Shown: piece after piece, positions 45,736 through 59,177 of the stretch | Layout: each line of letters begins with the position of its first letter | Position numbering within the stretch: the stretch's first letter is position 1 | Assembly: GCA_025024175.1 (NCBI GenBank) | Contig: QCXZ01000042.1 | Coordinates: 3,303,501 to 3,367,500, forward strand | Reading direction: 5' to 3' | Origin: Rhyzopertha dominica | Lineage: Eukaryota; Arthropoda; Insecta; Coleoptera; Bostrichidae | DNA: 64,000 nt | Translations under genes and position numbers: made by a program | Notes under the pieces: model-generated | The model's input: only the letters and a program-made list of their open reading frames with translations | Told to the model about the DNA's origin: nothing | The model's database searches: none

Positions 45736-48700
45736 ATGTTTAAAAAAGTTCTTTTGCCTTTGGTCGCTTTAAGTAGAAGTGCCCGATATTCTCAACATAT
45801 TATACCACGACCCCTCAGAAGCAGCAAACCTAAATCAATTAAAACTAAGGTCAGAATAAATTTATAGATACTGCTGCTATGATAAGTACATTGTCTACAT
45901 TTATACGTGAATTTATTGTAATCTTTTTAGCCACAAAACTTTGTCGACTTAAAATATGTACGCACAGTCGGTGGTAAAGGTGGTGACGGAGCAATTTCTT
46001 TTTTATCACTGTGGAAGAATGAACATGCCGGCCCAGATGGCGGGGATGGGGGTAACGGGGGTCATGTCATCTTTCAAGCAACATCAGACACAAAAGATTT
46101 AGGAAACGTATCCGTTATCTTAACAGCCGAGGAAGGTGAAAAGGGAGGCAACAAAGATTGCTTCGGAAAAAATGCAGAACACCTCATTGTTAAAGTTCCT
46201 ATCGGTACGATAGTTAAAAATAAGGATGGAAAAGTTGTCGGTGACTTGTCTGCTGAAGGCGTTATGTTTATTGCGGCTAGGGGAGGTGCAGGAGGAAAGG
46301 GCAATCATTTTTTTGTGACCGATGTTGAGCAGACGCCAGAAATTGCAGAATATGGTGCAAAGGGTGAAGATTTAGAATATACCATTGAAGTTCGCACCAT
46401 GGCACATGTNGGACTGGTATGTAGAATGTTTGTGGAAATATTCAAAGTTTCTATAAGAATCTCTAGATAGGATTTCCAAATGCGGGAAAGAGTACCTTAT
46501 TGAGAGCGATTTCAAGAGCCAGACCTAAAGTGGCACCATATCCCTTTACTACTCTGCAGCCATACGTAGGCATGTTACATTTTGATGATTACGAACAAAT
46601 TGCAAGTAAGTGTTAATTATATATTTAAGTTATTGGACAAAACTGCAAACCATTGACAAAATAAAATAAGCGTAAAACGGAAAAGTGCTGGTCTCTTACT
46701 TTAGCAGAATTTTCAGTTTAGGAAAATTTACTACAGTCAAAAGGTTTGAAGTGGGTTTATTAATAATTCCCTTTAGAGGTACTTCAATATTAGCTATTAT
46801 ACGAAATGAAATATTAAGCAACTAGTGGTTTAAAATATATATCTTATGGTCTTGTACAAAATTAAATATTCAAATGAAGTATATCATTCCCCACAAAAAA
46901 TGCTACTTGGCTTCCGTTGTATTCACTATTGTTTTTTGAAAATTTAAACAAACTGTTTTTGGGTAAATCATTTAATTTGATTCACAAAAGATTAACTCAC
47001 GATTAAATCTTTAAATATAGTTAAAGAAAGTGAAAGTAATTACTGAAAATTTTAACATCTTTGTGTATTTGTTACATTTGGTTCTTAGTTGGACTTGTAA
47101 AAATGTAAAAATTAATTTTGTTGCGGAATCGTTACCATAAATTATTAAATTTTATTATTGCCTTTGAACCAATGTAATGTAGTTATAATTCAAATATTAA
47201 TCTTATTTGTCAATTTTTGACTATATGTAAAGATTACAAGAACACTTTCCATGGAGAATTTATACTTTAATTAAATACAATGTTCAAATTTAATTTTTAC
47301 ATGACTCTTTATAATGTTTTAAAAATAAATCCAACACTTATAGCTCTTACTGTGTTGTTTCTGTTCAGTTCAGTTAAAAAATATATTGATTCAGTTCCAG
47401 TTTTTATTCTTCAAAAAATAAGTTTTTTGTGTTTCCAATTCAATTTCAAAGAACAGTTTTTGAATATTTTAACTTATATATTTGTATTAAAATTTATTAT
47501 AGATGTATAAAATAAGTTCTTTTGACTGATAAGGTTTTACTGTAATAAGAGTGAAATGTATTTTTGGGTTAACAGTTTGAGGGAAAATAATAATGTTGAG
47601 AGAGACTAAAATATATTGCAACATAAACATAGATTAAAGGAAAATTTACTCTAATATAAATCTGTATTAATAATAGTTGTGGGATTAAATTTATGTGTTG
47701 ATTGCTCTTTCAATGAACTATTTTTGCATAAATTTCTGTTTTCAGTTTTTCAAAATAATGTTTTCTCGATATTACTAATCTAATAAATTGTTAAGGCTTT
47801 TGTTCTTATAGCATTTCAACTGTTATATTAAATGTTTATAATCATATTTTTCCAAAAGTTCTATTTTTGTACTTTGTATTTAGCAAATACTACATTAACA
47901 CATTTTAGTTGTAAAAATATTAAAAACTTGTCTAAAAATTTACGTACTAGCTCTACCAGTCAACTCTGATATAGATTGTAGATTATTTATGTATTCTAAG
48001 CTTCTTGGAATGTTGGTAAAACTAGGTAATCATCTGAACACTATGTAAAAGCTATATATTTAACCAAGTAGTTAGTTTATAAAGTGATTTATATGATAAG
48101 TTATATCTGCATTCATTGAAAATCAAGCTACTGGTTTAAATATCATTCAGACTTTCAGTTGTCCATTGATAAACAATGAATTAGATGGTACTACAAAACT
48201 TCATTCTATTTTTATCCTTGAGGGATTTTACTCTTGGATCAAAGACATGAAGACAACAACTTTTATAGTTTAGTTTCATTCAATTAACAAAGCTATTCGA
48301 AATAACAAAAATTTGATTAAAATTATATTCAGACCTGTTTGAAAAATAGTACAATAGTTGCTACAAACTATTCAAATTACATTAATTTACAAAAAATAAT
48401 AACACTTAAGCACATTATAACAATTTTTATATAGATACCTTTAGTGATTGTTATAATTTTTTTTATTCAGTTGATTTTTTTGTTATTAAGCTTTGTTTGT
48501 AGAGATACTGGTGATTCATGTCTTCAAGAGTCAAATGTCTCTTATATGTAATAGCAAAAGTAATTTAATGATGCACTAATAAAACACCTGTATTTTTGTT
48601 ACAGTTGCAGATTTACCAGGACTCATACCGGATTCCCATAAAAATCGAGGTTTGGGAATACAGTTTCTAAAGCATGCTGAGAGATGTATGGGTTTAATTT

Positions 48701-48975
48701 ACATCTTGGATGCTTCTGCGGATGACCCCATGTCACATTTTGATGTGCTGCAATACGAGCTGTCCCAATTTAGTCAAAGTCTGAATCATAGGCCTGCATT
48801 AGTGGTGGCTAACAAAATAGATTTAGAAGATGCACAGGAGAATGTTGAACTGCTCAAAAAACATACCGATTTGCCAGTTATACCAGTTAGTGCTAAAGTA
48901 GGAACAAATTTGACACAGTTGCTATTAGAAATTAGGAAAATTTACGATTCTTATAGAATTAAAGCTGAGGAATAA
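45736..48975 (+). CDS. MTG2: Mitochondrial ribosome-associated GTPase 2 (Obg family)
   Basis: Four exons: 45736-45849, 45931-46416, 46467-46605, 48605-48975 (about 369 aa), all with GT..AG introns; the last intron is 2.0 kb. The first exon is a basic, serine/arginine-rich leader with few acidic residues ([19 protein letters not shown]), suited to mitochondrial targeting. Exon 2 encodes the glycine-rich Obg fold ([24 protein letters not shown]). The G domain shows G1 [10 protein letters not shown]3 DLPG, G4 NKID and G5 SAK, with one exon junction just before G1 and another just before G3. Family members bind the mitochondrial large ribosomal subunit and act in its late assembly. Length is close to animal MTG2, slightly shorter. 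An N at 46410 falls in a valine codon (GTN) and does not change the call. The start ATG is the first in frame. Confidence 0.94.
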
Positions 48976-49013
48976 ATTTTTACGCTACAATAAATGTTGT
49001 TATTTTTAATAAA
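48971..49013 (+). terminator. MTG2 polyadenylation signals
   Basis: AATAAA occurs at 48971-48976 (overlapping the stop codon), 48989-48994 and 49008-49013. The last two are well placed for 3' end formation. Confidence 0.6.
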
Positions 49014-49239
49014 CAAAAATTGTACCTACTAACTGACAGGATTATTTTTTTTCTATAAGTAATTCCGATTAAGGCAAGGTGTTTTTTGGCTTTGTCAGTA
49101 TCTCACTTTTTTACTGATAAATGGCATCATCATTATTAAGTTACAACTGACAGTTCCTATACATGTTTTTGTTTACATAGGTAACTAGATAAAAGTATAT
49201 AAGTTAATGATATTTTGTCGAAATATCTTGAAGAAAATT

Positions 49240-49480
49240 TGTTCCCTTATTCCAATATGTTACATTAACAGCCCATTTTCAAGCTTTTTAATATTTGATT
49301 ATATTAATAAAAAACATTTCACTTTGTTTTTACTACAATTTTTCTTAAATAATAGCCTATAAAAAAATAAAAAACATGCCTCCTGTTTAGTTTTTCTTCA
49401 GATTTTAAGGAGAAAATTCCTTTTTTTGTGTCTTGAGCAACTATTTTGGCAGTGATTTTAAAATAGGGCATTCCATGCGA
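49240..49480. repeat. Interspersed repeat shared with 62.9-63.7 kb
   Basis: TTTTTCTTAAATAATAGCCT and AAGGAGAAAATTCCTTTTTT recur near 63508 and 63570. Non-coding, class unknown. Confidence 0.55.
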
Positions 49481-49835
49481 AGTGGACAGGTAAAAAAACT
49501 TATGTTTCCGATTTCAGCAATATTTGAGTATGTTCTAACTATACATGTCCTTGATATGTGTACCAAATATTTTTCTAATCTAATGAATGGTTAAGGAGTT
49601 AAGGGACTTTTGACCAATTGGTGTTCATGCAGTACTTCAAAGCTGATTACCAAGTCATAAAATTAAAGATTAAAATAATTAAACCACTGGATGTATTACT
49701 TCACTTAATGAGCATTTAATTATATTTTACGAAAAGAACAAAAAATTATTTAATTAAAAAATGCAACTTAATTTGTTTACCTTAAATTTCACAAAGTTAG
49801 ACCATTTTGATTTTTATATTTTTCTGAAAATAGCT

Positions 49836-49947
49836 AATATTGTATAAAACATCCTTGTTAAGTTTTATAATGGGCATGGAATTGGATTATAAAATATTGT
49901 ATAAAACATCCTTGTTAAGTTTTATAATGGGCATGGAATTGGATTAG
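49836..49947. repeat. Tandem duplication, two copies of 57 bp
   Basis: The sequence from AATATTGTATAAAACATCC to GGCATGGAATTGGATTA appears twice in direct succession with a 57-bp period and no visible mismatch in about 54 bp. It lies in the tail-to-tail interval between MTG2 and AARS1. Confidence 0.85.
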
Positions 49948-50109
49948 GGGCTAGACTGGATTATGGCCCAAAAAATAGTCCGTCTGTTTTTAAATATGAG
50001 CCAAACATGGAAAACCGCATGAATAAACAATAAAAAACATCCCAAAAATAGCAGATTTGTATGTAAGTACTAGATTCAGATATTATAAAGACAGAAAAAT
50101 ATTTACTCT

Positions 50110-50115
50110 TTTATT
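50110..50115 (-). terminator. AARS1 polyadenylation signal
   Basis: AATAAA on the minus strand about 105 bases beyond the AARS1 stop codon. Confidence 0.6.
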
Positions 50116-50218
50116 TATACTTGCAAGCCTTGTATAAAATACAAAAACAATACTCAAACAATGCAGTATACAAATATTAATAAAATAAATACAATTTTCT
50201 AACTGCAAAATACAAAAA

Positions 50219-53200
50219 TTACTGTAGTTTACTCACTGCAAACTTCTTGGCTAATTCCAGGATCTCATCTATGACAACGCTGTTATTACCCGAAGCTTGA
50301 GCGGAATCTGGCTTACCGCCACCTTTTCCGCCTATCTTAACAGCAACCGTTTGCACCCACTCGTTTGCTTTCAACCCTTTCTCAACAGCCTCTTTTGGGA
50401 CCGACGACAGACAGAAGACTTTATTCGAATCTGCGTCAACAGTGACAAAAAGTGCTGAAGTCTTTGGGCTCAGACTTCTAACTTGCTTCAACGCAGAATC
50501 CAACGCCTTAGTATTATTGAAAGCTTTCAATTCTTGAACTAAGATTGGCAAGTCAGGGTTGGCTTTAACAAATTCTTTGACTTCATCGACGACTTTGTTT
50601 GCTATTGCGGCTTTGGCTGCACGATCCTTATCATCCAACGCCTTCTTTAAGTTTTTCAAGGTGTTTCTGATCTCGTCTTTTTTCCAGTAAGGTATGACAG
50701 CATGCGATACTTCCTCGTTTAATTCAACGATTTTTTTAACCAGCTCTTTTGACTTACTGCCGTCCTTATCAGAATCTATCATACTGCGAAGTTCGTTTAA
50801 CCTGTTTTCGAGTAGTTCATTTTTTTTTAAAGCTTTGGTTGCTTCGGGTCCTGTCAAGGCAACAATTCGTCTTATCCCTTTTGCAATCGCTTCCTCGCTG
50901 GCTATAACAAAATCACCTATATGCCCCGAATATCTCAAGTGCGTTCCACCACAAAATTCGACCGACGTATTTTCTCCAGCTGGTCCAAACGGGTCTTTCT
51001 CCAGCTCATCTACTGGCACTCCGATAGAAACCACACGAACTGGATCTGGATACGTTTCTTCGAACACGGCACGCAAGCCTTTTATCGTCTTAGCCACTGC
51101 GAGGCTGGATTCTTTAGCGAACACTTCCTCGTTTTTGGATACCACCGATTTAGAAATGAACTCCGTATTTTTAACCTGCTCTGCCGTTAGGGCTCCTTTG
51201 TTTGTGAAATCGAAACGTAATCTGTCTGGCGCAACTAAAGAACCCCTTTGGTCTGCTTCGGTGCCTAGTACTTTTCTTAAGGCGTAGTTTAAGACATGAG
51301 TTCCAGTGTGGTTGTTCATAACTAATCTTCGGCGGGATTCGTCAAGGTGTAAACTGACTTTATCACCTTTTCTGAGAGTGCCTGGAAATTATATAAAAGT
51401 ATTAACATGCTATGTTTCTCTTGTGGTTAAATTTGTAATATAAAATTTCAAACACAAGTTAGACATAGTATACTCTGCTTTTTACAAACCCTTAATAATA
51501 ATATTATAATAATATCATTTATTTCCAACAGACATTAGTCTATAATGGACAGCAAGGAAGTATTTTTTTATAAGAAGAGTGTTTTCCCATTTTTAAACTG
51601 TTTCAATAATTATATCAGTAAAAATATAAAAAAATAAGTTAATTAATTAAATTAAACTAATTATTTTTTTAAGCTAGAAATTCAAAATGCATTTAGCGTA
51701 ATTAAAAATTTAAAAAAAACAACATTTCTTAATTTTACAACAATGGCTAGTCTTAGCAGTATGAGAAGTGGATTTTTCTTTTCTTTTATATTTTTTACTG
51801 ATCTTAATAATTATTAAAACGGTTTAAAAAATGTGGAAACAATCTTTTTATAAAAAAGCTTCTTCCCCCCTAATTACCGCCACTGTTTAAATATGGAGGT
51901 AATCCTTATGTCTGATAATTTGATGATATAGTTCCAAAAAGTCGTTGCCATATTAACATTAATTTCTTTGGAAAATAAAAAAAGTTAATTTTTGGTCGAT
52001 TTGCGCCAATCTGTAGGAATTCAGATTTTTTTCCATTTTCTCAAAAACGGTTCGTGCTAGCGAAATGCAATAATGGGTCCTTTTTTGTACGTTATATGTT
52101 GCTCTTCCTGAAAATAGTGACGAGTTTTTTGACATTTCACACACAACTTTTTTTGAAAGAGAAATCCCCTTTGCCCCTCCCCCTATGCCGCCTCTGTTAC
52201 AGATATCAAAAAAAGCTTTTTGCCAGATTATTAGCCGTGATCTATTATAACATTCTGCCAAAATTAGTAATGTTTCAATAATCCATTTTCTAAAAATTAA
52301 AAAATTCAAAATTTTTTCTTTAACTTCAACATTATATCAAAAATTAATTTTCAGACATATATTTATATAGACTTTTCGTCATAATTTCATGTCAGGAACA
52401 CGCACTAGAAATTATGAAATCGAATTTAGAAACACCCTGTATACTTCACAGACACCCTTTATACTACACTAAGTCATCATACCTAATGTAATATTCTGTT
52501 CATTTATTGCGAACCTTGCTATAATAAACAAACCATATATTGGATATTTGGACTAATTGCTGACAAACTGAATTTAAAAAAATAACATTGAAAATTATGA
52601 AATTTGTAAAATTTTTATTTACATTTGAGTTTCCTATGTACACCTAGATGTCTGGTAATTTCTCAAGTTGATTTGAATCATTTTGAGTATCAAAAATTAA
52701 ACTAAATCCTTGAAAAAGTTATTTTTTTTATAAAAGTAAGAAATTAGGATGGCAATGCCATCTGTCAGCATTACACTGACATGATGACAAAGCCACCTAG
52801 CTGCCTTAATGGGAACTACTTCCTAAAGGAAGTGACCTGTAGCCTGACAAATTGGCATGCAACTGCATACTTCAATTTGACAGCAGGCACAAATCATCTC
52901 CTTAATATGTAGAACACACCCGCATACCAAATTTTACAATTGAATCGTATGAATTTTCAGACAGACGCTAAGGGCTAAACTAAACAAGAAACCCATAAGT
53001 AAGTGCACAAAACAATTTTTTATAAACTCATGTAAATTACTTTCTTATCTAAAAAAGCAAAAATTAAATGCACATGCATACCTTCTATACTGCCAATGTG
53101 TATAACATATCCACCACGCACTTGTACATTCTTGACGGAAAACTCCACGCTTTCATCTCCCACTTTAACCAAATATCCAGTATCGTATATTTGTCCGCCC

Positions 53201-56200
53201 TGTTCAGCATAGAAGTTAGTTTTGTCCAGTAGCACACCACATTCTTGTCCAGTTGTAACTTCATTAACAAACTGTTTGTTGCACCATAGCGCTATAACCG
53301 TGGCCTCGCATGGTTCGAAACTGTATTCATCACTGGGTTTATTACTGGCCTTGTAATTATATTTTGGAGAGTCGTCGGTGGGAGCGACACCTTGATTTTG
53401 TAGTTCAGTGATTGCGTGAACATCTAGATTGACTGTATCTTCAACACCAGCTCCTTTGCCCTAAAAAAATGTTAGACTCATATATTATCATTGGAAAATG
53501 TAAATTGTGACAAAAAAAAATAATNAGCTACAATTATTTAACGCTAGCTAATGTTGCTGTCAAAGATCATTACTATGTGATACAGTAATATAAAAATAAT
53601 GATCATTTTGTTAGGTCTTACGGTCTTAATAATAAAACAAAGAAATTATTGTTAGAAATTAAAAATGTTTATGTAATATTCTTATTTTTTGCAACATTAG
53701 AATTGAAATTGTTTATTGAAAATTTAACTGATATTTATTCAATCAATTCAATTAAATAACTGTATTTGTACTTTGTTTTAACTATTTTTGTATACAGAAT
53801 AATTCCATACCTACTGTAAGTATATATGGTTAGCGGTCCCCTTTTTCTTGTTAAGTTAATTAATAAAATATTATGGGCCCTGAATATCTAATACATTTAA
53901 TTATTCATTACTATGTGAATTTAGTCCTACCTGTGACAACAGCTGAGCTTGCTTCTTGGATTCCTCATACCCCTCCATGTCCACAGCTAGGCCCTTTTCT
54001 TCCGCCATTAACTGAGTTAAATCCACTGGAAACCCATAAGTGTCATACAATCTCCAAGCAACGTCACCAGGTAGTGTGGGTGAATTCCCAAGCTTTCCGA
54101 TAGTTCTGTTCAACAGATTTCTTCCCCGTGAAAGTGTTTTCAGGAACTGTTCCTCTTCTTCGTTTATAGTATCCATAATGCTTTGTGGATCTTTCCGAAC
54201 TTCTGGAAATGTGTCCCCTAAAATGTCAACCACTGTGGATACTAGGGTGGCAAAAAAGCCTGGTTTTGCATTTAGCTTTTCGGTGGCATAACGAACTGCT
54301 CTACGGAGGATTCTTCTTAGCACATATCTTAAAATAAAGAAATTTTGGCTTATTTTTAAAGTAATTTTATATTCTATCTAGTTAATCAATTAATATTAAC
54401 ATTCAGTATCTACCGTTTTTGAGATAAGTAATATTAAGAAATTCAACACCTTGTGTTATTATATGTAACTCTGTGTGTGTGTGTATCGATTATCTTCAAA
54501 TTTGGCACACATATTTCTTATATAATTGTGCATTTCTTATCCACATTATAAATTGATATCAATGAAATTCGATGTGCATGCTTTAAAACAACAAACCAAA
54601 AACGATTCTCACCCCCTTCCGGTGTTGTCAGGATTGCCACCGTCCGATAAAGCAATCGTAAGTGTTCGTGCATGATCAGCCAGCACCCTGTATGCCATAT
54701 CAACCCCATCTACATCAGCATCCCCAACCCTTCCCTCATAAGGCCTGGCACCAGTTCCTTTCTGTATGGCATCGAACAGCGGCAGAAATAAATCGGTATC
54801 ATAATTGGACCGCTTTCCTTGTATAACAGACACCAGTCGTTCCAAACCTAAGCCACAGTCAATGTGTTTCTTGGGCAAACTTTTGAGGCTACCGTCCGCC
54901 TCACGATTAAACTGAATGAACACGAGATTCCATATTTCCAAGACGTCTGGATCATCTTGGTTGACGAGGTGCGGTACTTCTCTACCTCCGATTCGATCGA
55001 AATGCAATTCAGAACATGGTCCGCAAGGACCTGTTTCGCCCATTTCCCAAAAATTGTCTTTCATGTTACCTGGGAGAACATGGGACGGAGGAATGCCCAA
55101 TTTCAACCATATCTAAAATAAGTAGAAACAAGGGTGATCCAATGCAATTTATTAGAAAAAGTTAAACAATACATTTTAAAAACATCAATAATTTAGCATT
55201 AAAATTGTTTAAATATTCAGACAACCATATTACCCTTGATTATATATTCTTATAATATTATATAATATATTACCTTATTTTATTTTCCATGACACATACA
55301 CAAAGCAATAATTGCTTTCACATGATGTTACTCCAAGTGAACAGTTAGGAGTTTTTGATTGATAATAAGTAGTGTTGATTTATAAATTTTCAAAAAAAAT
55401 TTTTCATTGTTAAAAGATCCATATCAAACTTAAAGTTATTTAATAATAATCATAATATTTTAAACTTCAATCTAAGGTAACCTTATGGAACTCATTATTT
55501 TTCCTTTCTAAACTACTGCAATACTGTTTGGGGACCTGCGTTGACTCAACATTACAGTCAAAGTTTACATCACTTGCAAAACATATGCTCAGGTATGTCT
55601 ATGGTCTGCAACGGCGTGAATTGTATAAAGAATTGGAAATAGATACCAAGTACATGATCTAAATATACATCCCATTTACGTGGGTTCTCTCTTCACAATA
55701 TAAAAAATTATAAACTTCTTACATCAGCATAATATAAATTTGCTGCACAATAATGTTCATGCACTTTTGTTCGATAGTTATCTATTTGTTAGGGCAATGT
55801 ACTTCTCGATTTTTTTTATGTGTCTATTCCTTGTGCTTTGGTAAAAGTTGTACATTATACCCAGCAAAGTTATGGAAAGATTTTGCAGAGTGGAATATAT
55901 ATACAAAAGAATACAAGATGATTTCTGGGGAGCTGAGAGATCCTAATATCATCAATAACTATTTTGTGAGTTGTATGGGTGATACACCTGTTGGTGAGGG
56001 ATCAATTGCATTTTATAACAATATAAGCCAACAAGTAAAAACACCTGTGACTCTAGATTTGGTCAACATACGGGATGTGGAGAGGGTATTCAAGTCAATT
56101 AAGAACAATGCTATGGGAATAGATAATATTAATGTGAAAATGTTAAAGCTGACATTACAGTTCTGCAAGGAGGCAATACATAATATCATAAATCACTCAT

Positions 56201-58237
56201 TAATGCATGGTGTGGTACCTGAGGAATGGAAGACATACTCTATCAAGGTTGCAGTGGCAGAAGATTTAATGCAGTTGAGATCTATAAACGTCCTTCCCAC
56301 CCTTTCTAAAGTAATAGAGAAACTAGTCAACATTAAAATTCAAGAACATCTAGATAGGAACAATCTCTTGCTGGTGGAACAGTCTGGGTTTAGAAGATTT
56401 CACAGCACTAGTACAGCTTTATTGAACATTTATAGTGATGCTGCAGCAGATATCAATACATCATGGTTTGAAATTGCTGTACTCATTGAATATAATAGGG
56501 CTTTTGACATGACTTTTAGCCAAGTTGAAGTATTTTGGTGTCTCTGGTGATGCATTGAACTGGTTCTTCAACTGCCTTTTAGATCTCAAGCAAAAGGTCT
56601 ATATTAATGGCATGGTGTCTCACAGGGAAGTATGTTGGATTCCCAACTTTTCTCTATATACACATCAGATATTCAAGCATCCGTTAATTACGATATTAAA
56701 ATCACCAATATAAGGATGACACGCAATTGTGCATAAGGTGGATATAGCCCTACAGAGACTTTCGGAGTGATCGAGAAGTCATTGTTTAGTTATTAACCCC
56801 AAAAAAACGAGGGCAATGTGTATGGTTGTGCAATTATCTAGAGTGACTGTGCTCGGAATCTTGGACTGATCGTTGACAACAAACTGAGCTTTGAAAATCG
56901 TGCCACAAAAATTATTAGTTCAGGAATCAGGATATTTCAAATTTAAGGTCTTAATTTGATACTAAAATGTGCTACCACAAAAGCTTAAATGGCAGCTATG
57001 CCACAGTCTTATTTTAAGTCATATGGATTACTGCAGTATGGTATATTACCAGTTCTTGAACCAACAGTTTAAAAAGGTATTATATCATGTCTGAGATACT
57101 CACATAACTTAAATTATACATGTTATAAGACACTAGGCATACTAAACTTAGATATAGAATTATTACAATATGGTTGCTTTTTATATAGTTGACTCAAAAA
57201 CCAGGCACTAGTTTACTTGTTAAATAGAGTGAGAACTAGAGATGTTGAACATTGTTTACATTTACGGGTTGTGAAGAATTTGAAGCCAGTTTTGATTGTG
57301 TAGCTCCAAAAATGTTAAACAAATATAGCACTTTGTACTGGTACCACTATGACACAAAATTTTAAAGAAAAACTGTTGAGTGTCTTATTGCAGGAGCAGT
57401 CAGTATAACTTTAGTTTAGGTATATTAATAATATACATTTGATTTAGTTATTTGCATATTCATTTTTTTTCATTTTTTTGCTTGCTTGTGATGTATCACT
57501 ATGCACTAAACTGCAATGTATTACGAAGCTCTGAAAATGGGTTTTGCCGACGACTTTTAAGCCACTACATAATATGTACCTATTGTTCAAACATTTTTTA
57601 ATTTTATTGTTCAAATTTTTATTTACTTAATTTGTGGTTAGCTGTATATGTTAACACATGTAGTGCTTCATAAAATTTATTATTATTATTATACAAAAAT
57701 GTTATATTTGTTGTTGTTATTAGTTCAATGCACATAACATATAACCATAACATCAAACTAATAAGAAACAATAAAAATGCAACCTACCTGTTTGCATTCT
57801 TCATCAGGTTCAAGTCCTGCTTGTGCATCTCCACCAAAGTAGGTCACATACAATCTGTCAGCTGGCAATTTCAATTTATCGGTCAGAAACTCCCAAGCCC
57901 ACGCACAAACCTCCTTTTTGAAATAATCACCAAACGACCAATTTCCCAGCATTTCGAAAAACGTATGGTGATAAACATCTTTACCTACATCGTCTAAGTC
58001 GTTGTGTTTTCCTCCAGCACGTATGCATTTCTGGCTGTTGACGGCTCTTACCAACTTGTACAGTTCACTGTTCGGATCAACTGTTCCCAAAAATATTGGT
58101 TTGAATTGATTCATTCCAGCATTCGTAAATAGCAAAGTGGGGTCATCCAGTGGTATGGTTGACGACGAATGGACGTAAACATGCTGCCTTTCTTTAAAAA
58201 AGTTTATGTAGGCTTCTCTAACATCTTTTGCTTTCAT
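50219..58237 (-). CDS. AARS1: Alanyl-tRNA synthetase, cytosolic
   Basis: Five coding exons on the minus strand: 58237-57788, 55112-54613, 54327-53931, 53460-53082 and 51381-50219. They join in phase at GT..AG sites to about 962 aa, close to animal AARS1. The enzyme charges tRNA-Ala with alanine and clears mischarged serine and glycine. The N-terminal class II core is shown by [34 protein letters not shown] (motif 1 region), [20 protein letters not shown] (motif 2) and GLGLERL (motif 3). [18 protein letters not shown] begins the tRNA-recognition domain. The editing domain carries [10 protein letters not shown] (the HxxxH zinc pair) and CGGTHL, and the C-Ala domain has [15 protein letters not shown]. 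No mitochondrial presequence is seen at the first ATG. Start ATG at 58237 is the first in frame and opens with the family-typical region. No frame break was found. It is divergent from WDR82 and convergent with MTG2. Confidence 0.97.
51382..53081 (-). other. AARS1 last intron (repeat-rich)
   Basis: 1.7-kb intron with GT at 53081-53080 and AG at 51383-51382. It holds an AT-rich stretch and the hairpin-rich module at 52737-52888. Near 52430-52460 it also carries ACACCCTGTATAC, the recurring repeat end. No coding content. Confidence 0.85.
52737..52888 (+). repeat. Hairpin-rich 152-bp module, copy 1
   Basis: Aligns without gaps to 63127-63278 with five mismatches in 152 bp (about 97% identity). 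It contains successive short palindromes: GATGGCAATGCCATC, TGTCA...TGACA, and ACTTCCTAAAGGAAGT. No polymerase III box was recognised. An 11-bp similarity (TTTTTTATAAA) on both sides of 52735-53015 is a weak, low-complexity candidate for a target duplication. Confidence 0.85.
55113..57787 (-). other. AARS1 first coding intron, carrying a non-LTR insertion
   Basis: 2.7-kb intron bounded by GT at 57787-57786 and AG at 55114-55113. Most of it is retrotransposon sequence in antisense orientation relative to AARS1. Confidence 0.88.
55500..57692 (+). mobile_element. Non-LTR retrotransposon fragments in the AARS1 intron
   Basis: 55510-55720 encodes an RT C-terminal piece ([20 protein letters not shown]). 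From about 55830 a 265-aa frame encodes an RT N-terminus ([20 protein letters not shown], then [12 protein letters not shown] and [20 protein letters not shown]). Later frames give [25 protein letters not shown] and an (ATT)n tail at 57677-57692. A C-terminal piece lying before an N-terminal one implies two insertions or a rearrangement. The YADD region is deleted or unrecognisable. The family resembles the element at 245-1579. Confidence 0.8.
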
Positions 58238-58257
58238 GATGCTTGGTATTTTTGATC

Positions 58258-58526
58258 ACTGTAAATAAAAAAAGTCAAAGGGCATAGTGCATGAACCTTG
58301 TACTGGGGCACACTGCATAAACATATGGTATGTTATAAGCTGAACTAGTACAAGTTTTATTGCGTTTTCCACTTATGAAAATACATTTTAGACTCACGTT
58401 CTATAGAAATTGGCGCTTTAATTAAATTTCTATTGACAGTATATAATAATAAATAAATAAATAAATAATATTTACAATTCAAGATTCAATGGTTTGAAAC
58501 TGCCCAATATATTACAAACACTTACC
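58258..58526 (-). other. Probable 5' UTR intron of AARS1
   Basis: On the minus strand AAAAG is followed by GTAAGTG at about 58525, and a pyrimidine-rich stretch ends TTTATTTACAG at about 58259, just 21 bases before the start ATG. This predicts a non-coding first exon to the right of 58526. Transcript evidence is lacking. Confidence 0.55.
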
Positions 58527-59177
58527 TTTTATAAGCAGAGATTTTCTATTCGTAAATTAAAGCACTATTTAATGTGGAAGATAGTTATTTAAAAAGGTAA
58601 GAAGATTGCATCAGAATCTTCACAAACCAGTGGGATAACAAGGAACACTGAACACGCTGTTTTTTAGGTTAGACGTCAGACAATTGACAGCTCGGTTTAC
58701 TAGAAGTAACAACAAGTGCAATTTGAACTACCATCCTTGTTTTTGTGAATTCAGATTTCTGTACANATTAACGAATTTACGATTCGCAATTAATGGACGA
58801 AGTATAATGCGAGATAACTCCAGGTTTTCTTTTACATTGTTAAATTGTTTGGAGTAGGTGTAGGTTGTAGGTTAAATTGCCTCATGTCTATTTTGGTCAA
58901 TGCAGCATCCACATACCAGATCCTCTTCATTTTTTAAAGTGCGAATCGGGATTTTAACTCAACTTAAATTCATTTAATGAAATATCGTTACTTTTTTACA
59001 ATTAATGTTAATCGTTCACGTTATTTTTGACAATTTCTACGTTACTAAAAACGTGCCGCTGTGCCAACATGTCTTCCACCTTCTTTGTTTTGATAGGAAA
59101 TTGACGCGTTTGGCTTGCTTCCACATCGGAACTGTTGTATTAGCGATTTTTAGCGGGAAACCAGGAAAACAACACTG
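58527..59177. promoter_or_regulatory. Divergent promoter region of AARS1 and WDR82
   Basis: AARS1 (minus) and WDR82 (plus) start codons are 940 bp apart, head to head. The interval lacks transposon signatures and should contain both transcription starts, with the AARS1 non-coding exon at its left edge. No TATA box is obvious. One N lies near 58766. Confidence 0.6.

Noticed and set aside
50694..51287. 197-aa plus-strand frame opposite AARS1
   Set aside because: It is the antisense shadow of the conserved editing and C-terminal domains of AARS1.
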